Positions 17,702 through 26,714 of a stretch of DNA of 64,000 bases are shown one piece after another. Origin of the DNA: JBGRQA01 sp041725895 (lineage in GTDB: Bacteria > Bacteroidota > Bacteroidia > Bacteroidales > Marinifilaceae). The notes under the pieces are model-generated. The model made no database searches. It worked only from the letters and a program-made list of their open reading frames with translations, and was not told the origin of the DNA. A program made the position numbers and the translations under genes. The stretch covers positions 62,001 to 126,000 of the forward strand of contig JBGRQA010000008.1 in assembly GCA_041725895.1 (NCBI GenBank). Reading direction: 5' to 3'. How positions within the stretch are numbered: position 1 is the first letter of the stretch; each line of letters starts with the position of its first letter.

Positions 17702-18868
17702 ATGTCGAAAATACTTGTAATTGATGATGAAAAAAGCATCCGTAACACCCTGAAAGAGATATTGGGGTTTGAAGACTATGTGGTTAGCATTGCTGAAAAT
17801 GGTCTGGAAGGGCTTGAACTGGTCAAAAATGATGAATTTGATGTAATTCTCTGCGATATTAAAATGCCAAAAATGGACGGGATCGAGGTATTGGAACAAT
17901 TGCATGTTATGGCACCGGATACCCCTGTTATTATGATTTCGGGACACGGCAACATTGATACCGCCGTTGAATCAATAAAGAAAGGGGCATTCGATTTCAT
18001 CGAAAAGCCACTTGATTTGAACCGGATCCTGATTACCATTCGAAATGCAATGGACAAATCCAAACTGATCACGGAAACCAAAGTCCTAAAACGAAAGGTG
18101 AGCAAAAAATATGAGATGGTAGGTACATCTCCGGCCATACAGAGAGTGAATGACATGATCGACCGCGTAGCTCCAACCGATGCCAGAGTTTTGGTTACCG
18201 GCCCCAACGGGACCGGTAAAGAATTGGTAGCCCGACGCATTCATGAAAAAAGCAATCGCTGTAAAGGCAACTTTGTGGAAGTTAATTGTGCCGCCATCCC
18301 TGCTGAACTAATCGAGAGCGAACTATTTGGACACGAAAAAGGCTCCTTTACATCTGCACACAAGCAACGGAAGGGAAAATTCGAATTGGCCGATGGAGGC
18401 ACCCTGTTCCTGGACGAAATCGGGGACATGAGCCAATCGGCACAGGCCAAGGTATTACGTGCTCTGCAAGAAAACCGAATCACACGGGTAGGTGGCGACA
18501 AAGATATCAAAGTGAATGTGCGGGTAATTGCGGCAACCAATAAGAATCTTCAGGAGGAAATCAGCCAGTCCAACTTCCGGGAAGACCTCTACCACCGATT
18601 GAGTGTCATCCTCATCGATGTACCCTCACTGAACGAGCGAATCGAAGATATCCCCCTACTGTCAGAGCACTTTATTACCCAAATCTGTACAGAAATGGGA
18701 TTGTCCAACAAAAAGATCAATGATTCGGCCATCGAAGAACTTGGCAAGATCAACTGGACGGGAAACATTCGTGAGTTTCGTAATGTGATCGAACGCCTCA
18801 TTATCCTGTGCGGAGATGAAATAAGGGGAGAAGACGTACAACTCTACGCTCGCCCCTTAAACCATTAG
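17702..18868 (+). CDS. NtrC-type response regulator lacking the DNA-binding domain
   Basis: Sigma-54 activator-like protein of 388 residues: an N-terminal receiver (phosphoacceptor Asp52 in CDIKMPKMDG, acidic pair Asp8-Asp9) and an AAA+ domain with Walker A GPNGTGKE, Walker B GGTLFLDEIGD and the arginine region FREDLYHRL. Two features are unusual. The sigma-54 contact loop, normally GAFTGA, reads GSFTSA (214-219), and the protein stops shortly after the AAA+ lid (GNIREFRNVIERL), with no Fis-type helix-turn-helix. It may act from solution without an enhancer, or have an AAA+ role other than sigma-54 activation. No cognate histidine kinase is adjacent; the neighbour is a Ppx/GppA phosphatase. 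Confidence 0.88.
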   Translation: MSKILVIDDEKSIRNTLKEILGFEDYVVSIAENGLEGLELVKNDEFDVILCDIKMPKMDGIEVLEQLHVMAPDTPVIMISGHGNIDTAVESIKKGAFDFIEKPLDLNRILITIRNAMDKSKLITETKVLKRKVSKKYEMVGTSPAIQRVNDMIDRVAPTDARVLVTGPNGTGKELVARRIHEKSNRCKGNFVEVNCAAIPAELIESELFGHEKGSFTSAHKQRKGKFELADGGTLFLDEIGDMSQSAQAKVLRALQENRITRVGGDKDIKVNVRVIAATNKNLQEEISQSNFREDLYHRLSVILIDVPSLNERIEDIPLLSEHFITQICTEMGLSNKKINDSAIEELGKINWTGNIREFRNVIERLIILCGDEIRGEDVQLYARPLNH

Positions 18869-18885
18869 AAAAAACTACTTTAAAT

Positions 18886-18928
18886 ACATGAACTTGCAGC
18901 ATTATCCAAACTGCAAATTCATGTGTTT
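18886..18928 (+). terminator. Stem-loop after the response regulator gene
   Basis: ACATGAA-c-TTGCAG (18886-18899) pairs with CTGCAA-a-TTCATGT (18911-18924) apart from one mismatch. The T tail is weak, so it may be a terminator or an mRNA-stabilising stem. Confidence 0.55.
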
Positions 18929-19004
18929 ACAAAAAGGGTATTAAGATCCGTTGCTCTTTCCTTAAGAACAAAAAAATAATATCTTTACACTCAGGAAGCA
19001 GATT

Positions 19005-20249
19005 TTGAATTATTTAAAAGTGTTTGGTGTGAAAAAGACAAAAGATAACAAAACCCATATCGGGATCTACGGCCGTAGAAACAACGGGAAAAGCTCCCTT
19101 ATCAACACCCTTGCCGACCAGCAAATTGCAATTGTTTCGAATGTAGCTGGTACCACAACCGATCCGGTAAAGAAATCTTTTGAAATTCTGGACTTTTCCC
19201 CCGTCATTCTGATCGATACCGCCGGTATTGATGATATGGGTGAATTGGGAAGCAAAAGGATAGAAAAAACCAGGAACACCATCTCTACCATCGACCTTGC
19301 CATTCTGGTTATTGCCAACAACACTTTTGGCCAGTTCGAAGAAGAGTTAATCCGGGAATTTGATTACTACAAAACCCCCTACTTCATTATTCATAACAAA
19401 TCGGATATCGCTCCTCTTCAATATCAATTCAAAAAAGAATTGGAAAAGAAGTACCACACCAGCGTAATCGACTTCTCCACACTCGATCCTTATAATTTTG
19501 AGGATTTAATTGAATTAATCAAAACAACAGCTCCGGACGCCTCCAAGGTAGTTCCCAGTATAATCGGCGATCTTTTACAAGCCGGCGATATTGTCCTGCT
19601 AATCTGCCCTATTGATTCTGAGGCGCCGGCCGGACGAATGATCCTTCCCCAGGTACAATTGATCCGCGATGTTCTGGACAATCATTGCATCAACATTGTT
19701 CTGCAACAGAACGAAGTAAGCAAATTCCTTTCAGAAACCGGCATAAAACCCAAACTAGCCATTACCGACAGCCAAATTTTTGAATTGGCCGATCAACTGG
19801 TTCCCGGGGATATTCCCCTTACCAGCTTCAGTACGGTACTGGCACGCTTCAAAGGTGATTTCGAAAATTACATAAAAGGCACTCCTAAAATTAGTGAATT
19901 AAAGGAGGGAGACCGGGTATTGATACTGGAAAGCTGTTCCCACCATGTTTCCTGTGAAGACATAGGTCGATTCAAACTGCCTGCATGGTTGCAAAAATAC
20001 ACCGGAAAAAACCTTGAATTCGATATCGTAGCAGGATTGGACACCATTCAGCGCCCCATCACCGACTATGCTATCATTATTCAATGCGGAGGCTGCATGA
20101 TCACCCCAAAACAAATTCGAAACCGCCTTCTTCCGGCTGTTCGGGCAGGTATCCCCGTTACCAATTACGGTTTGGCAATTGCCTACATGCATGGTATATA
20201 TGACAGAGCCGTGGCACCTTTCCAAAAATCGGTGGAAGATGTAAGCTAA
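19005..20249 (+). CDS. hydF: [FeFe]-hydrogenase H-cluster maturation GTPase HydF
   Basis: Scaffold GTPase on which HydE and HydG assemble the 2Fe subcluster before transfer to HydA. The 414 residues contain a TrmE-like GTPase domain (P-loop GRRNNGKSS, switch AGTTTDPV, DTAG, and NKSD), a dimerisation domain, and a C-terminal Fe-S domain with C311-x-H313 and C361-G-G-C364. The start is TTG at 19005, preceded by AGGAAG; the in-frame start fits the family N-terminus. HydA, HydE and HydG are not in the window, so the gene stands apart from its partners here. It implies that the organism can make an [FeFe] hydrogenase and ferment anaerobically. Confidence 0.92.
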   Translation: MNYLKVFGVKKTKDNKTHIGIYGRRNNGKSSLINTLADQQIAIVSNVAGTTTDPVKKSFEILDFSPVILIDTAGIDDMGELGSKRIEKTRNTISTIDLAILVIANNTFGQFEEELIREFDYYKTPYFIIHNKSDIAPLQYQFKKELEKKYHTSVIDFSTLDPYNFEDLIELIKTTAPDASKVVPSIIGDLLQAGDIVLLICPIDSEAPAGRMILPQVQLIRDVLDNHCINIVLQQNEVSKFLSETGIKPKLAITDSQIFELADQLVPGDIPLTSFSTVLARFKGDFENYIKGTPKISELKEGDRVLILESCSHHVSCEDIGRFKLPAWLQKYTGKNLEFDIVAGLDTIQRPITDYAIIIQCGGCMITPKQIRNRLLPAVRAGIPVTNYGLAIAYMHGIYDRAVAPFQKSVEDVS

Positions 20250-20276
20250 TCTCCTTAACACTTCAACATCCTGGAA

Positions 20277-21416
20277 TTATTCAGAGGACAGAACTTTCTC
20301 CTTTGCGAAGTAGATCACGTTTCGCTCCTTCAGATAATCCATTACATAGTTGAAATGCTCTTGTTTCCGTCCCACGAATTCGGGGGGACAGATGCCTGAT
20401 TTATGGTATTTCCCCTCCAACAGCAAATTGGCTACGGCATTACAGGCATATCCGGTAGTTCGGGCCATAGAGGTAGTTTTGGTGTCACTGTCGTACTCGT
20501 CGTACAAATTGTAAACGATGCGCTTCCTGTTCTTTTCATCCTCCCCCTCTATCTCGATTCGCATAATGGTATATTCTTTTTCCCCGGAGGCCAGTTTCCA
20601 TTTGTCGAAAAGCAATTTTGCAGTCACATCAATGGGCCGCACCGATTGCCCCCGCACTTCGATTTCGTCGTAGGAAAAGTAACCGGTATCCCTCAAAACT
20701 CTCAGGTATTCGATGGTTCCGGGATAGCGAAGCGTCTTTTCAATCATATTGGGAACGGTCATGGTATGCAATAGACTTCGAAGTCCGTCGGAATTCCAGG
20801 CCTCAAGCGTACCCACCCGGTCAAAATGGATGAGTTCCGGATCAGACAAAGCCTCTCGTACAACAATCCGTCCTGATTGAACATAGCGGGCTGGTCTGAT
20901 ATATTCCTCGATTACATCAATGGGTGAAAAAACGGCACGATATTCCCAGGGCCATTCTCTCAAAATAGGCAAACCACCTACCAAACAGCGAAAGCTATTC
21001 ACCCTCATCCGGTTGTTGTAGTACCCCAGGATTAAATTGCCCATACCGGGTGCAACACCGCAATCCGTAACAATAGTAACCCCTTTCTTTTTGGCCAACT
21101 CATCCAGAGTAAAGGGATCTTCAGAAAAGAAGGAGATATCTACCATGTTTTTTCCTGCCTCAATTACTTCACGAACCATTCGATAGCCCATAAAGCCGGG
21201 AACCGCACCAATCACAAGATCAAAATCCTTTACAATTTCCTTCACCGCCCCCTCCCGGGACATATCCTTTACCTGTGTTCGGATGTTTTTGTATTTCTTT
21301 AATTTGCTCAATGGGGCGGGATTAATATCTACGGCAGTTACCTCATACCTGGAACTCAAATCAATGGCAATGGCCTTTCCCACAAGCCCTACACCAAGCA
21401 CTACAATTCGCTTCAT
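20277..21416 (-). CDS. Saccharopine dehydrogenase-like / lysine dehydrogenase family oxidoreductase
   Basis: A 379-residue NAD(P)-dependent enzyme with a Rossmann N-terminus (MKRIVVLGVGLVGKAIAIDL) and the saccharopine dehydrogenase catalytic/C-terminal region (TDCGVAPGMGNLILGYY, GTLEAWNSDGLRSLLHTM). Relatives include saccharopine reductase, lysine 6-dehydrogenase and carboxynorspermidine synthase; the substrate is not decided by sequence and no lysine or polyamine genes adjoin. It converges on hydF with only 27 bp between the stop codons and no clear terminator. Confidence 0.8.
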   Translation of the reverse strand: MKRIVVLGVGLVGKAIAIDLSSRYEVTAVDINPAPLSKLKKYKNIRTQVKDMSREGAVKEIVKDFDLVIGAVPGFMGYRMVREVIEAGKNMVDISFFSEDPFTLDELAKKKGVTIVTDCGVAPGMGNLILGYYNNRMRVNSFRCLVGGLPILREWPWEYRAVFSPIDVIEEYIRPARYVQSGRIVVREALSDPELIHFDRVGTLEAWNSDGLRSLLHTMTVPNMIEKTLRYPGTIEYLRVLRDTGYFSYDEIEVRGQSVRPIDVTAKLLFDKWKLASGEKEYTIMRIEIEGEDEKNRKRIVYNLYDEYDSDTKTTSMARTTGYACNAVANLLLEGKYHKSGICPPEFVGRKQEHFNYVMDYLKERNVIYFAKEKVLSSE

Positions 21417-21644
21417 TTCAAAATCTTTACGGGTTCAACAATCACACCTTTCTCTTCCTACCCTAAAAGTTATGAAATTGCCGGAAAACCACATAATTTA
21501 TCTTTTCTACAAACAGTATTGAAACAACTCCTATCCCTCTCTACAATTTTTAGATTCCCAATATAATCCCCCTTTCCAATTAACACATACTTACAAAATC
21601 ACTATATTTATGACAAATACATAAAAACACAAACTATTACAACT

Positions 21645-22766
21645 ATGAAATTAAGACTCTCTTTTCTTCTGCTTTTACTCTTTCCTTTGTGCTCAGCCCT
21701 CACTGCACAAAACAGAACATTTAAACTGCAAGGTATGATCGGAGGAATCAAGGATAAAACCATCTACCTGATAAAGGATACGGGAGAAGGACAGGAGCTA
21801 TTGGATTCCACCCAAACAATCAATGGCATGTTTGAATTCAAGGGAGAAACCGACCAGCCTTTTGCAGCAAGAATCAAAACTGCAAAATATCATTATTTAC
21901 CTGTATACCTCTCCCCTACCGAAATGGATTTATTGGTACATAAAGACAGTATCAGGAACAAACTGGTTCCTGGTTGCCTAAGCGGCTCTCCGGCACAGAA
22001 TCAATACGAGGACTATGTCAGCAAAAAAAATGCGGCTCAAAAGCGCCAGCTCGAAGTCTCCAACATTTTGGATACCTTAAACGGTACGCAGTACCCACAG
22101 AAAAAGAAAGCTTTACTGGAGGAATACAAGCAATTGTCCAGGTTTGAAATGAACTACATCCTAAAGCATGCAACTTCACCTGTAGCCCAACACCTTATAT
22201 ACAAAGGATTATTCGACAGAAGATTACACTCCGAAGATATATACAAATTACTTGACACCGTACCAGCTAACTACAATTCCATCTACGTTAAAAACCTTAG
22301 AAAACGACTGGATATGAAGGAGAGAATGTCACTTGGAGGACAATTTCCGGATATCAAAACCAGAACCTTAACCGATGGTAACTTCGATTTGGAAGCAATG
22401 AAGGGAAAAAACGTACTCCTCTACATCTGGCGTGCCTGGAATTCCGACACAGAAAAAGAGCACATTGCCGAACTGCGAAAATTAGTAAACCAATATCCAA
22501 AAGAGAACCTGGAAATTGTCAGTATTGTTCGCTACTCTTCGCGTCGGCTTTACTTTAGCAAAAGTATGAAAAAGCAAGCATACATCCCCAAGCCTCAACT
22601 ACAGGGTTTGTGTACAGAAATTCCAAGTTGTGATGGAGAGCTGGATTTTTTAAGATACATGAATCGAAGCGACAATGTTTTCCTTCTGAATCCGCAAGGC
22701 ATAGTCGTGTTCAATCGAAATCAGAAAGAACCCGCAGACTTGATCAACCTGTTGAATAAACTGTAA
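21645..22766 (+). CDS. DUF4369-type exported protein with a cysteine-less thioredoxin-like domain
   Basis: A 373-residue protein with a signal peptide (about 1-22, ending LTAQ), a DUF4369-like beta-rich N-terminal domain (about 25-125), a helical linker, and a C-terminal thioredoxin-like domain (from GGQFPDIKTRTL). At the position of the usual WCxxC the sequence is WRAWNSDTEKEH, so both redox cysteines are missing and disulfide chemistry is not expected. Bacteroidota have many DUF4369-thioredoxin proteins of unclear function. Probably periplasmic or lipoprotein-like, single gene with a terminator downstream. Confidence 0.75.
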   Translation: MKLRLSFLLLLLFPLCSALTAQNRTFKLQGMIGGIKDKTIYLIKDTGEGQELLDSTQTINGMFEFKGETDQPFAARIKTAKYHYLPVYLSPTEMDLLVHKDSIRNKLVPGCLSGSPAQNQYEDYVSKKNAAQKRQLEVSNILDTLNGTQYPQKKKALLEEYKQLSRFEMNYILKHATSPVAQHLIYKGLFDRRLHSEDIYKLLDTVPANYNSIYVKNLRKRLDMKERMSLGGQFPDIKTRTLTDGNFDLEAMKGKNVLLYIWRAWNSDTEKEHIAELRKLVNQYPKENLEIVSIVRYSSRRLYFSKSMKKQAYIPKPQLQGLCTEIPSCDGELDFLRYMNRSDNVFLLNPQGIVVFNRNQKEPADLINLLNKL

Positions 22767-22860
22767 CTCAAAATCCATCGGCTCTCAATGGCCGGTTTCC
22801 TTTTGCATTGATTTGAAAATTGCTTCAACCGAAGGTAGACTCTTTTCAATGGCTACCGAA

Positions 22861-22906
22861 AAAAGCGAACCAATGGAGTTTTCCTCCATTCATTCGCTTT
22901 TTTCTT
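22861..22906 (+). terminator. Terminator between 22766 and 23071
   Basis: AAAAGCGAA (22861-22869) and AATGGAG (22872-22878) pair with CTCCATT (22884-22890) and TTCGCTTTT (22893-22901), with one CC/CA mismatch and a T-rich tail. It occupies part of a 304-bp spacer in which I see no gene. Confidence 0.75.
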
Positions 22907-23070
22907 TCCCCCCTTTCTACTATCCATCCTTCCTCTTTCAATCCATGAATCCAGTTTTTTCGCACAGAAAAGCCAGAGTATAAGTAAAGGATTTTTCCAT
23001 TATTAGGCCTGCGAACTACTAAACATTAGTTATATTTAGGTTTTCCAATACAAAACCGAAAATTACGCCT

Positions 23071-25293
23071 ATGCCAGATAAACTACTACAGAAGAAAGCC
23101 AACTTCGGCACCATGCCGGTATTCATGACTGCAATTTCAACCATTTTAGGAGCCATCCTCTTTTTACGATTCGGATGGGCCGTTGGAAATGTAGGCTTTT
23201 TAGGAACCCTGGGGATCGTTCTGCTCGGACACTTGATTACCATTCCCACTGCAATGGCTGTAGCAGAAATTGCAACCAACCAAAAGGTATTGGGAGGGGG
23301 AGCCTACTACATCATATCCCGTTCGTTTGGACTGAATATCGGGGCGGCCATTGGCATTACCCTCTATCTGTCGCAGGCCATTTCCGTAGCCTTCTACATA
23401 ATCGCCTTTGCCGAAGCTTTCGATCCCCTTATTCAATGGATTGCCGACAACTACGGCTGGTTAATATACGACAAACGGGCCATCAGCATTCCCACCATGG
23501 CCATTCTGTCCATACTGTTCCTCACCCGGGGGGCCAACATGGGCATGAAAGCCCTCTACATTGTAGTAGCCTCGCTTGGCATCTCCCTCTTCTTCTTTTT
23601 CATCGGCACGCCCGAGAATGCCCCCACCGAAATGGTAATCGATGCAACAGTGGAAAATCCCAAAAGCTTCTTCTACGTTTTCACCATCGTTTTTCCCGCC
23701 TTTACGGGATTGGCCGCAGGACTTGGACTTTCCGGGGACCTACGAGATCCGAAAAAATCAATTCCCAAAGGAACCATTCTGGCAACCATAGGCGGATTGG
23801 TGGTCTACATTTTAGCAGCCTATAAATTTACAATCTCCGCAAGTCCGGAAGATCTGGCCAGCGATCAGCTGATTATGCGCAAAATCGCCATTTGGGGACC
23901 CATTATCCCTATCGGATTGGCCGCAGCCTCCCTCTCCTCGGCCCTGGGCTCCATCATGGTTGCTCCAAGAACCCTTCAAGCCATCGGTTTGGATGATATT
24001 TTCCCCAACCAGGGATTGAACAAGTGGCTCAAATATGAGAGTACGAAAACAGCAGAACCTCTCAATGCATCGGTAATCAGCATTATTATCGCCTTCTTTT
24101 TTGTATTCATTGGCGACGTGGATTTCGTGGCACAAATTATATCCATGTTCTTTATGGTGACCTACGGAGCCATCTGCCTGATCTCCTTCCTGGAGCATTT
24201 TGCAGCAGATCCCTCCTACCGTCCCACCTTCCGTTCGCGTTGGTATTTTTCCCTGATGGGTGCAATTCTTTCCTTCTGGCTGATGTTTCAAATGAACATG
24301 CCGTACGCCATCATTTCACTGCTGATAATGGGACTGATCTACTATGCCATTAATGTTACCGGAACCGATCAGCGTGGAATAGCAAAGTTATTACGGGGAG
24401 TGGTATTCCAATTGAGCCGTCACCTGCAAATTTTCGCCCAGCGAGCCGAAAAGGGCGAACGGGAAGTTAGCTGGCGACCTTTTGCCATCTGTATCTCCGA
24501 AGATTCCTTCAAGCGACGATCGGCCTTCGACCTTTTGCGATGGATCTCCTTTAAGTACGGCTTTGGCACCTACATCCATTACCTGGAAGGACTGCTCAAC
24601 GAAAAAACCAACCAGGAGTCCAAAGAAGTAATGAACCGCTTGATCAACCTGGCATCGGGCAGCAAAAACAGGGTGTATCTGGATACCATCATCAGCCCTT
24701 CCATGACTTCGGCCATTGCACAGGTAATGCAGCTCTCCAGTATCTCGGGCCATGGTTACAATACCATTCTTTTTGAGTATTCCCGCACCGAACCCGAACA
24801 GATGAATTACGTGGTAGAAAACTATGAACTAATTGAATCAACCGAATTTGATGTTTGCATTCTGAATAGCTCCTACAAAGGCTTTGGCTACCACAAAGAA
24901 ATTCACATCTGGATAAGTTCCAATGATTTTGAGAATGCCAATCTAATGATCCTTTTGTCCTACATCATCCAGGGACATCCAGACTGGAAGAAAGGATTCA
25001 TTAAAATATTTGCTGTTTATCCGGAAGAAGACCTACAAGAGCAGCAGGATCAATTGTTAAGCTTGATAAAGTCGGGCAGAATTCCTATTTCGCCCAACAA
25101 CATAGAATTGATTAGCCTGGATCAAAAGAGCATGAAGGAGGTGGTAAAAGAGAACTCCATCGACGCTGATCTAACCGTTTTAGGCTTCAATCACGAAAAC
25201 ATCGTCAACAATGGCCTGGATTATTTCACAGGCTACGAAGATATGGGCAACATTCTTTTTGTTAGCTCCTATAAAAAAATCAAAATCAAATAA
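23071..25293 (+). CDS. SLC12-like amino acid permease-fold (cation-chloride cotransporter-like) transporter
   Basis: A 740-residue integral membrane protein. The first about 430 residues hold 12 membrane segments of the APC superfamily, with the TM1 break at AISTILGAILFLRFGWAVG and the GGGAYYIISRSFG motif shared with eukaryotic Na-K-Cl cotransporters. The last about 300 residues form a soluble domain with two repeated Rossmann-like halves, as in SLC12 proteins. It could carry ions or amino acids; the direction and substrate are not decidable. A substrate-binding-type protein gene follows 17 bp downstream. Confidence 0.85.
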   Translation: MPDKLLQKKANFGTMPVFMTAISTILGAILFLRFGWAVGNVGFLGTLGIVLLGHLITIPTAMAVAEIATNQKVLGGGAYYIISRSFGLNIGAAIGITLYLSQAISVAFYIIAFAEAFDPLIQWIADNYGWLIYDKRAISIPTMAILSILFLTRGANMGMKALYIVVASLGISLFFFFIGTPENAPTEMVIDATVENPKSFFYVFTIVFPAFTGLAAGLGLSGDLRDPKKSIPKGTILATIGGLVVYILAAYKFTISASPEDLASDQLIMRKIAIWGPIIPIGLAAASLSSALGSIMVAPRTLQAIGLDDIFPNQGLNKWLKYESTKTAEPLNASVISIIIAFFFVFIGDVDFVAQIISMFFMVTYGAICLISFLEHFAADPSYRPTFRSRWYFSLMGAILSFWLMFQMNMPYAIISLLIMGLIYYAINVTGTDQRGIAKLLRGVVFQLSRHLQIFAQRAEKGEREVSWRPFAICISEDSFKRRSAFDLLRWISFKYGFGTYIHYLEGLLNEKTNQESKEVMNRLINLASGSKNRVYLDTIISPSMTSAIAQVMQLSSISGHGYNTILFEYSRTEPEQMNYVVENYELIESTEFDVCILNSSYKGFGYHKEIHIWISSNDFENANLMILLSYIIQGHPDWKKGFIKIFAVYPEEDLQEQQDQLLSLIKSGRIPISPNNIELISLDQKSMKEVVKENSIDADLTVLGFNHENIVNNGLDYFTGYEDMGNILFVSSYKKIKIK

Positions 25294-25310
25294 TACATTT
25301 TACGGAAACT

Positions 25311-26117
25311 ATGACTACTACCAAGACCTATACCGATGCCCTGGGCCGAAAAGTGGATATCGCTTTTCCGCCCCAACGCATCATTTCAACCGTTCCCTCC
25401 ACAACGGAGTTCCTTTTCGATTTGGGAGTGGGGGAAAAAGTTGTAGGAAGAACCCGTTACTGTCGCTATCCCGAAGATGCGATTCAAAAAATTCCGAATA
25501 TCGGAGGGCCCAAAAACCTTCACATGGACAAAATTCAAAAGTTGAATCCGGATTTGATCCTGGCCAATGAAGAGGAGAACTCCAGGGAACAGATTGAAGC
25601 CCTGGCTCAGGAATTCCCCGTATTCGTCTGCAAAGTTCGCACCCTGGAAGAAGCGCTTGAGAATATCTGGATCACGGGAGAAATCACCAACCAGGAACAA
25701 AGGGCACAGGAAATCCTGACGCAAATCAAATCAGATTTTACCCGGTTGCAGGTCCTGTCAAAGCCCCTGCGAGCGGCCTATCTTATATGGAAGGAGCCCT
25801 ACGTATCCATCAACCGGGATACATTTATCAGCGACATGATGGAAAGGTGCGGTTTGAACAATGTTTTTGCAACCCATACCGAACGTTACCCCCGTTTAAC
25901 TGCTGAGGAACTGAAAGAGGCCGATCCGGAGCTGGTGCTGCTCTCCTCCGAACCCTTTCCCTTTGAGCAGAAACACATCCCGGATTTCCAAAAGCTTTTG
26001 CCCAATGCCCGTATCGAATTGGTAGATGGTGAAATGTTTGCCTGGTACGAATCTCATCTACTCCAGGCCGTTGGTTATTTTAGTAAACTGATTCAAAAGT
26101 TATCCCACCAGGAATAA
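25311..26117 (+). CDS. BtuF-like helical-backbone metal receptor without signal peptide
   Basis: A 268-residue protein of the BtuF/periplasmic binding protein fold: N-terminal domain (DALGRKVDIAFPPQRIISTVPSTTEFLFDLG), the rigid connecting helix, and the C-terminal domain (ADPELVLLSSEPFPF). Relatives bind cobalamin or metal chelates for ABC import. Unusually it starts directly with the mature fold and has no signal peptide or lipobox, and no permease or ATPase is adjacent. Either it is cytoplasmic with a binding or sensing role, or it is exported in an unrecognised way. It lies 17 bp after the SLC12-like transporter gene. Confidence 0.8.
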   Translation: MTTTKTYTDALGRKVDIAFPPQRIISTVPSTTEFLFDLGVGEKVVGRTRYCRYPEDAIQKIPNIGGPKNLHMDKIQKLNPDLILANEEENSREQIEALAQEFPVFVCKVRTLEEALENIWITGEITNQEQRAQEILTQIKSDFTRLQVLSKPLRAAYLIWKEPYVSINRDTFISDMMERCGLNNVFATHTERYPRLTAEELKEADPELVLLSSEPFPFEQKHIPDFQKLLPNARIELVDGEMFAWYESHLLQAVGYFSKLIQKLSHQE

Positions 26118-26230
26118 CCGAAAGGTCCATTTCATACTGGAATAGGCATTGATTATCACAGGATTTGAAGAAAAAAATTAGCATAACAAAATTTCTTACT
26201 ATTTTTGCCATACACACTAAAAGCTAAGTA

Positions 26231-26704
26231 ATGGAACGCATTGCAATTTTTCCGGGATCCTTTGATCCTTTTACTGTGGGGCATGAGTCGATTGTGCGGA
26301 GAGGTTTGCCCCTTTTTGATAAGATTATTATTGCCATTGGCTACAACTCCGATAAAAAACAATTCTTTCCAATAGAAAAAAGAATTCAGTGGATTAAGGA
26401 GATCTTTAAAGATGAGCCCAAAATTGAGGTGGATTTCTACCAGGGCCTAACCGTAAACTACTGCCTGGATAAAAAGGCAACCCACATGTTGAGAGGCTTG
26501 AGAACAGCTGCGGATTTCGAATACGAGCGTGCCATTGCCCAAATCAACAAGCAGATGGTACATCAACTGGAATCCATTTTCCTGTTAACCACACCGGAAC
26601 ACACCCCGATTACGTCCACCATTGTTCGCGATATTATTCGCCATGGAGGGGATGCCTCCCAATTTCTGCCCAAAGTAGATGATAAGGATGCTTACAAACT
26701 ATAA
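26231..26704 (+). CDS. coaD: Phosphopantetheine adenylyltransferase
   Basis: Penultimate step of coenzyme A synthesis: 4'-phosphopantetheine plus ATP gives dephospho-CoA. The 157 residues show the nucleotidyltransferase motif FPGSFDPFTVGHESIV (TxGH), the GLRTAADFEYERAIA segment and the C-terminal ISSTx-like STIVRDIIRHGGD. Length is normal. It is followed after 10 bp by a serine hydrolase and, 12 bp later, by a thioredoxin-like protein, suggesting one operon. Confidence 0.97.
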   Translation: MERIAIFPGSFDPFTVGHESIVRRGLPLFDKIIIAIGYNSDKKQFFPIEKRIQWIKEIFKDEPKIEVDFYQGLTVNYCLDKKATHMLRGLRTAADFEYERAIAQINKQMVHQLESIFLLTTPEHTPITSTIVRDIIRHGGDASQFLPKVDDKDAYKL

Positions 26705-26714
26705 ATCGTAAATC

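Noticed and set aside
22849..22980. Small ORF (about 42 codons) overlapping the terminator at 22861-22906
   Set aside because: Coding over a terminator stem, with low-complexity Ser/Phe/Pro content, no start signal and no family resemblance.
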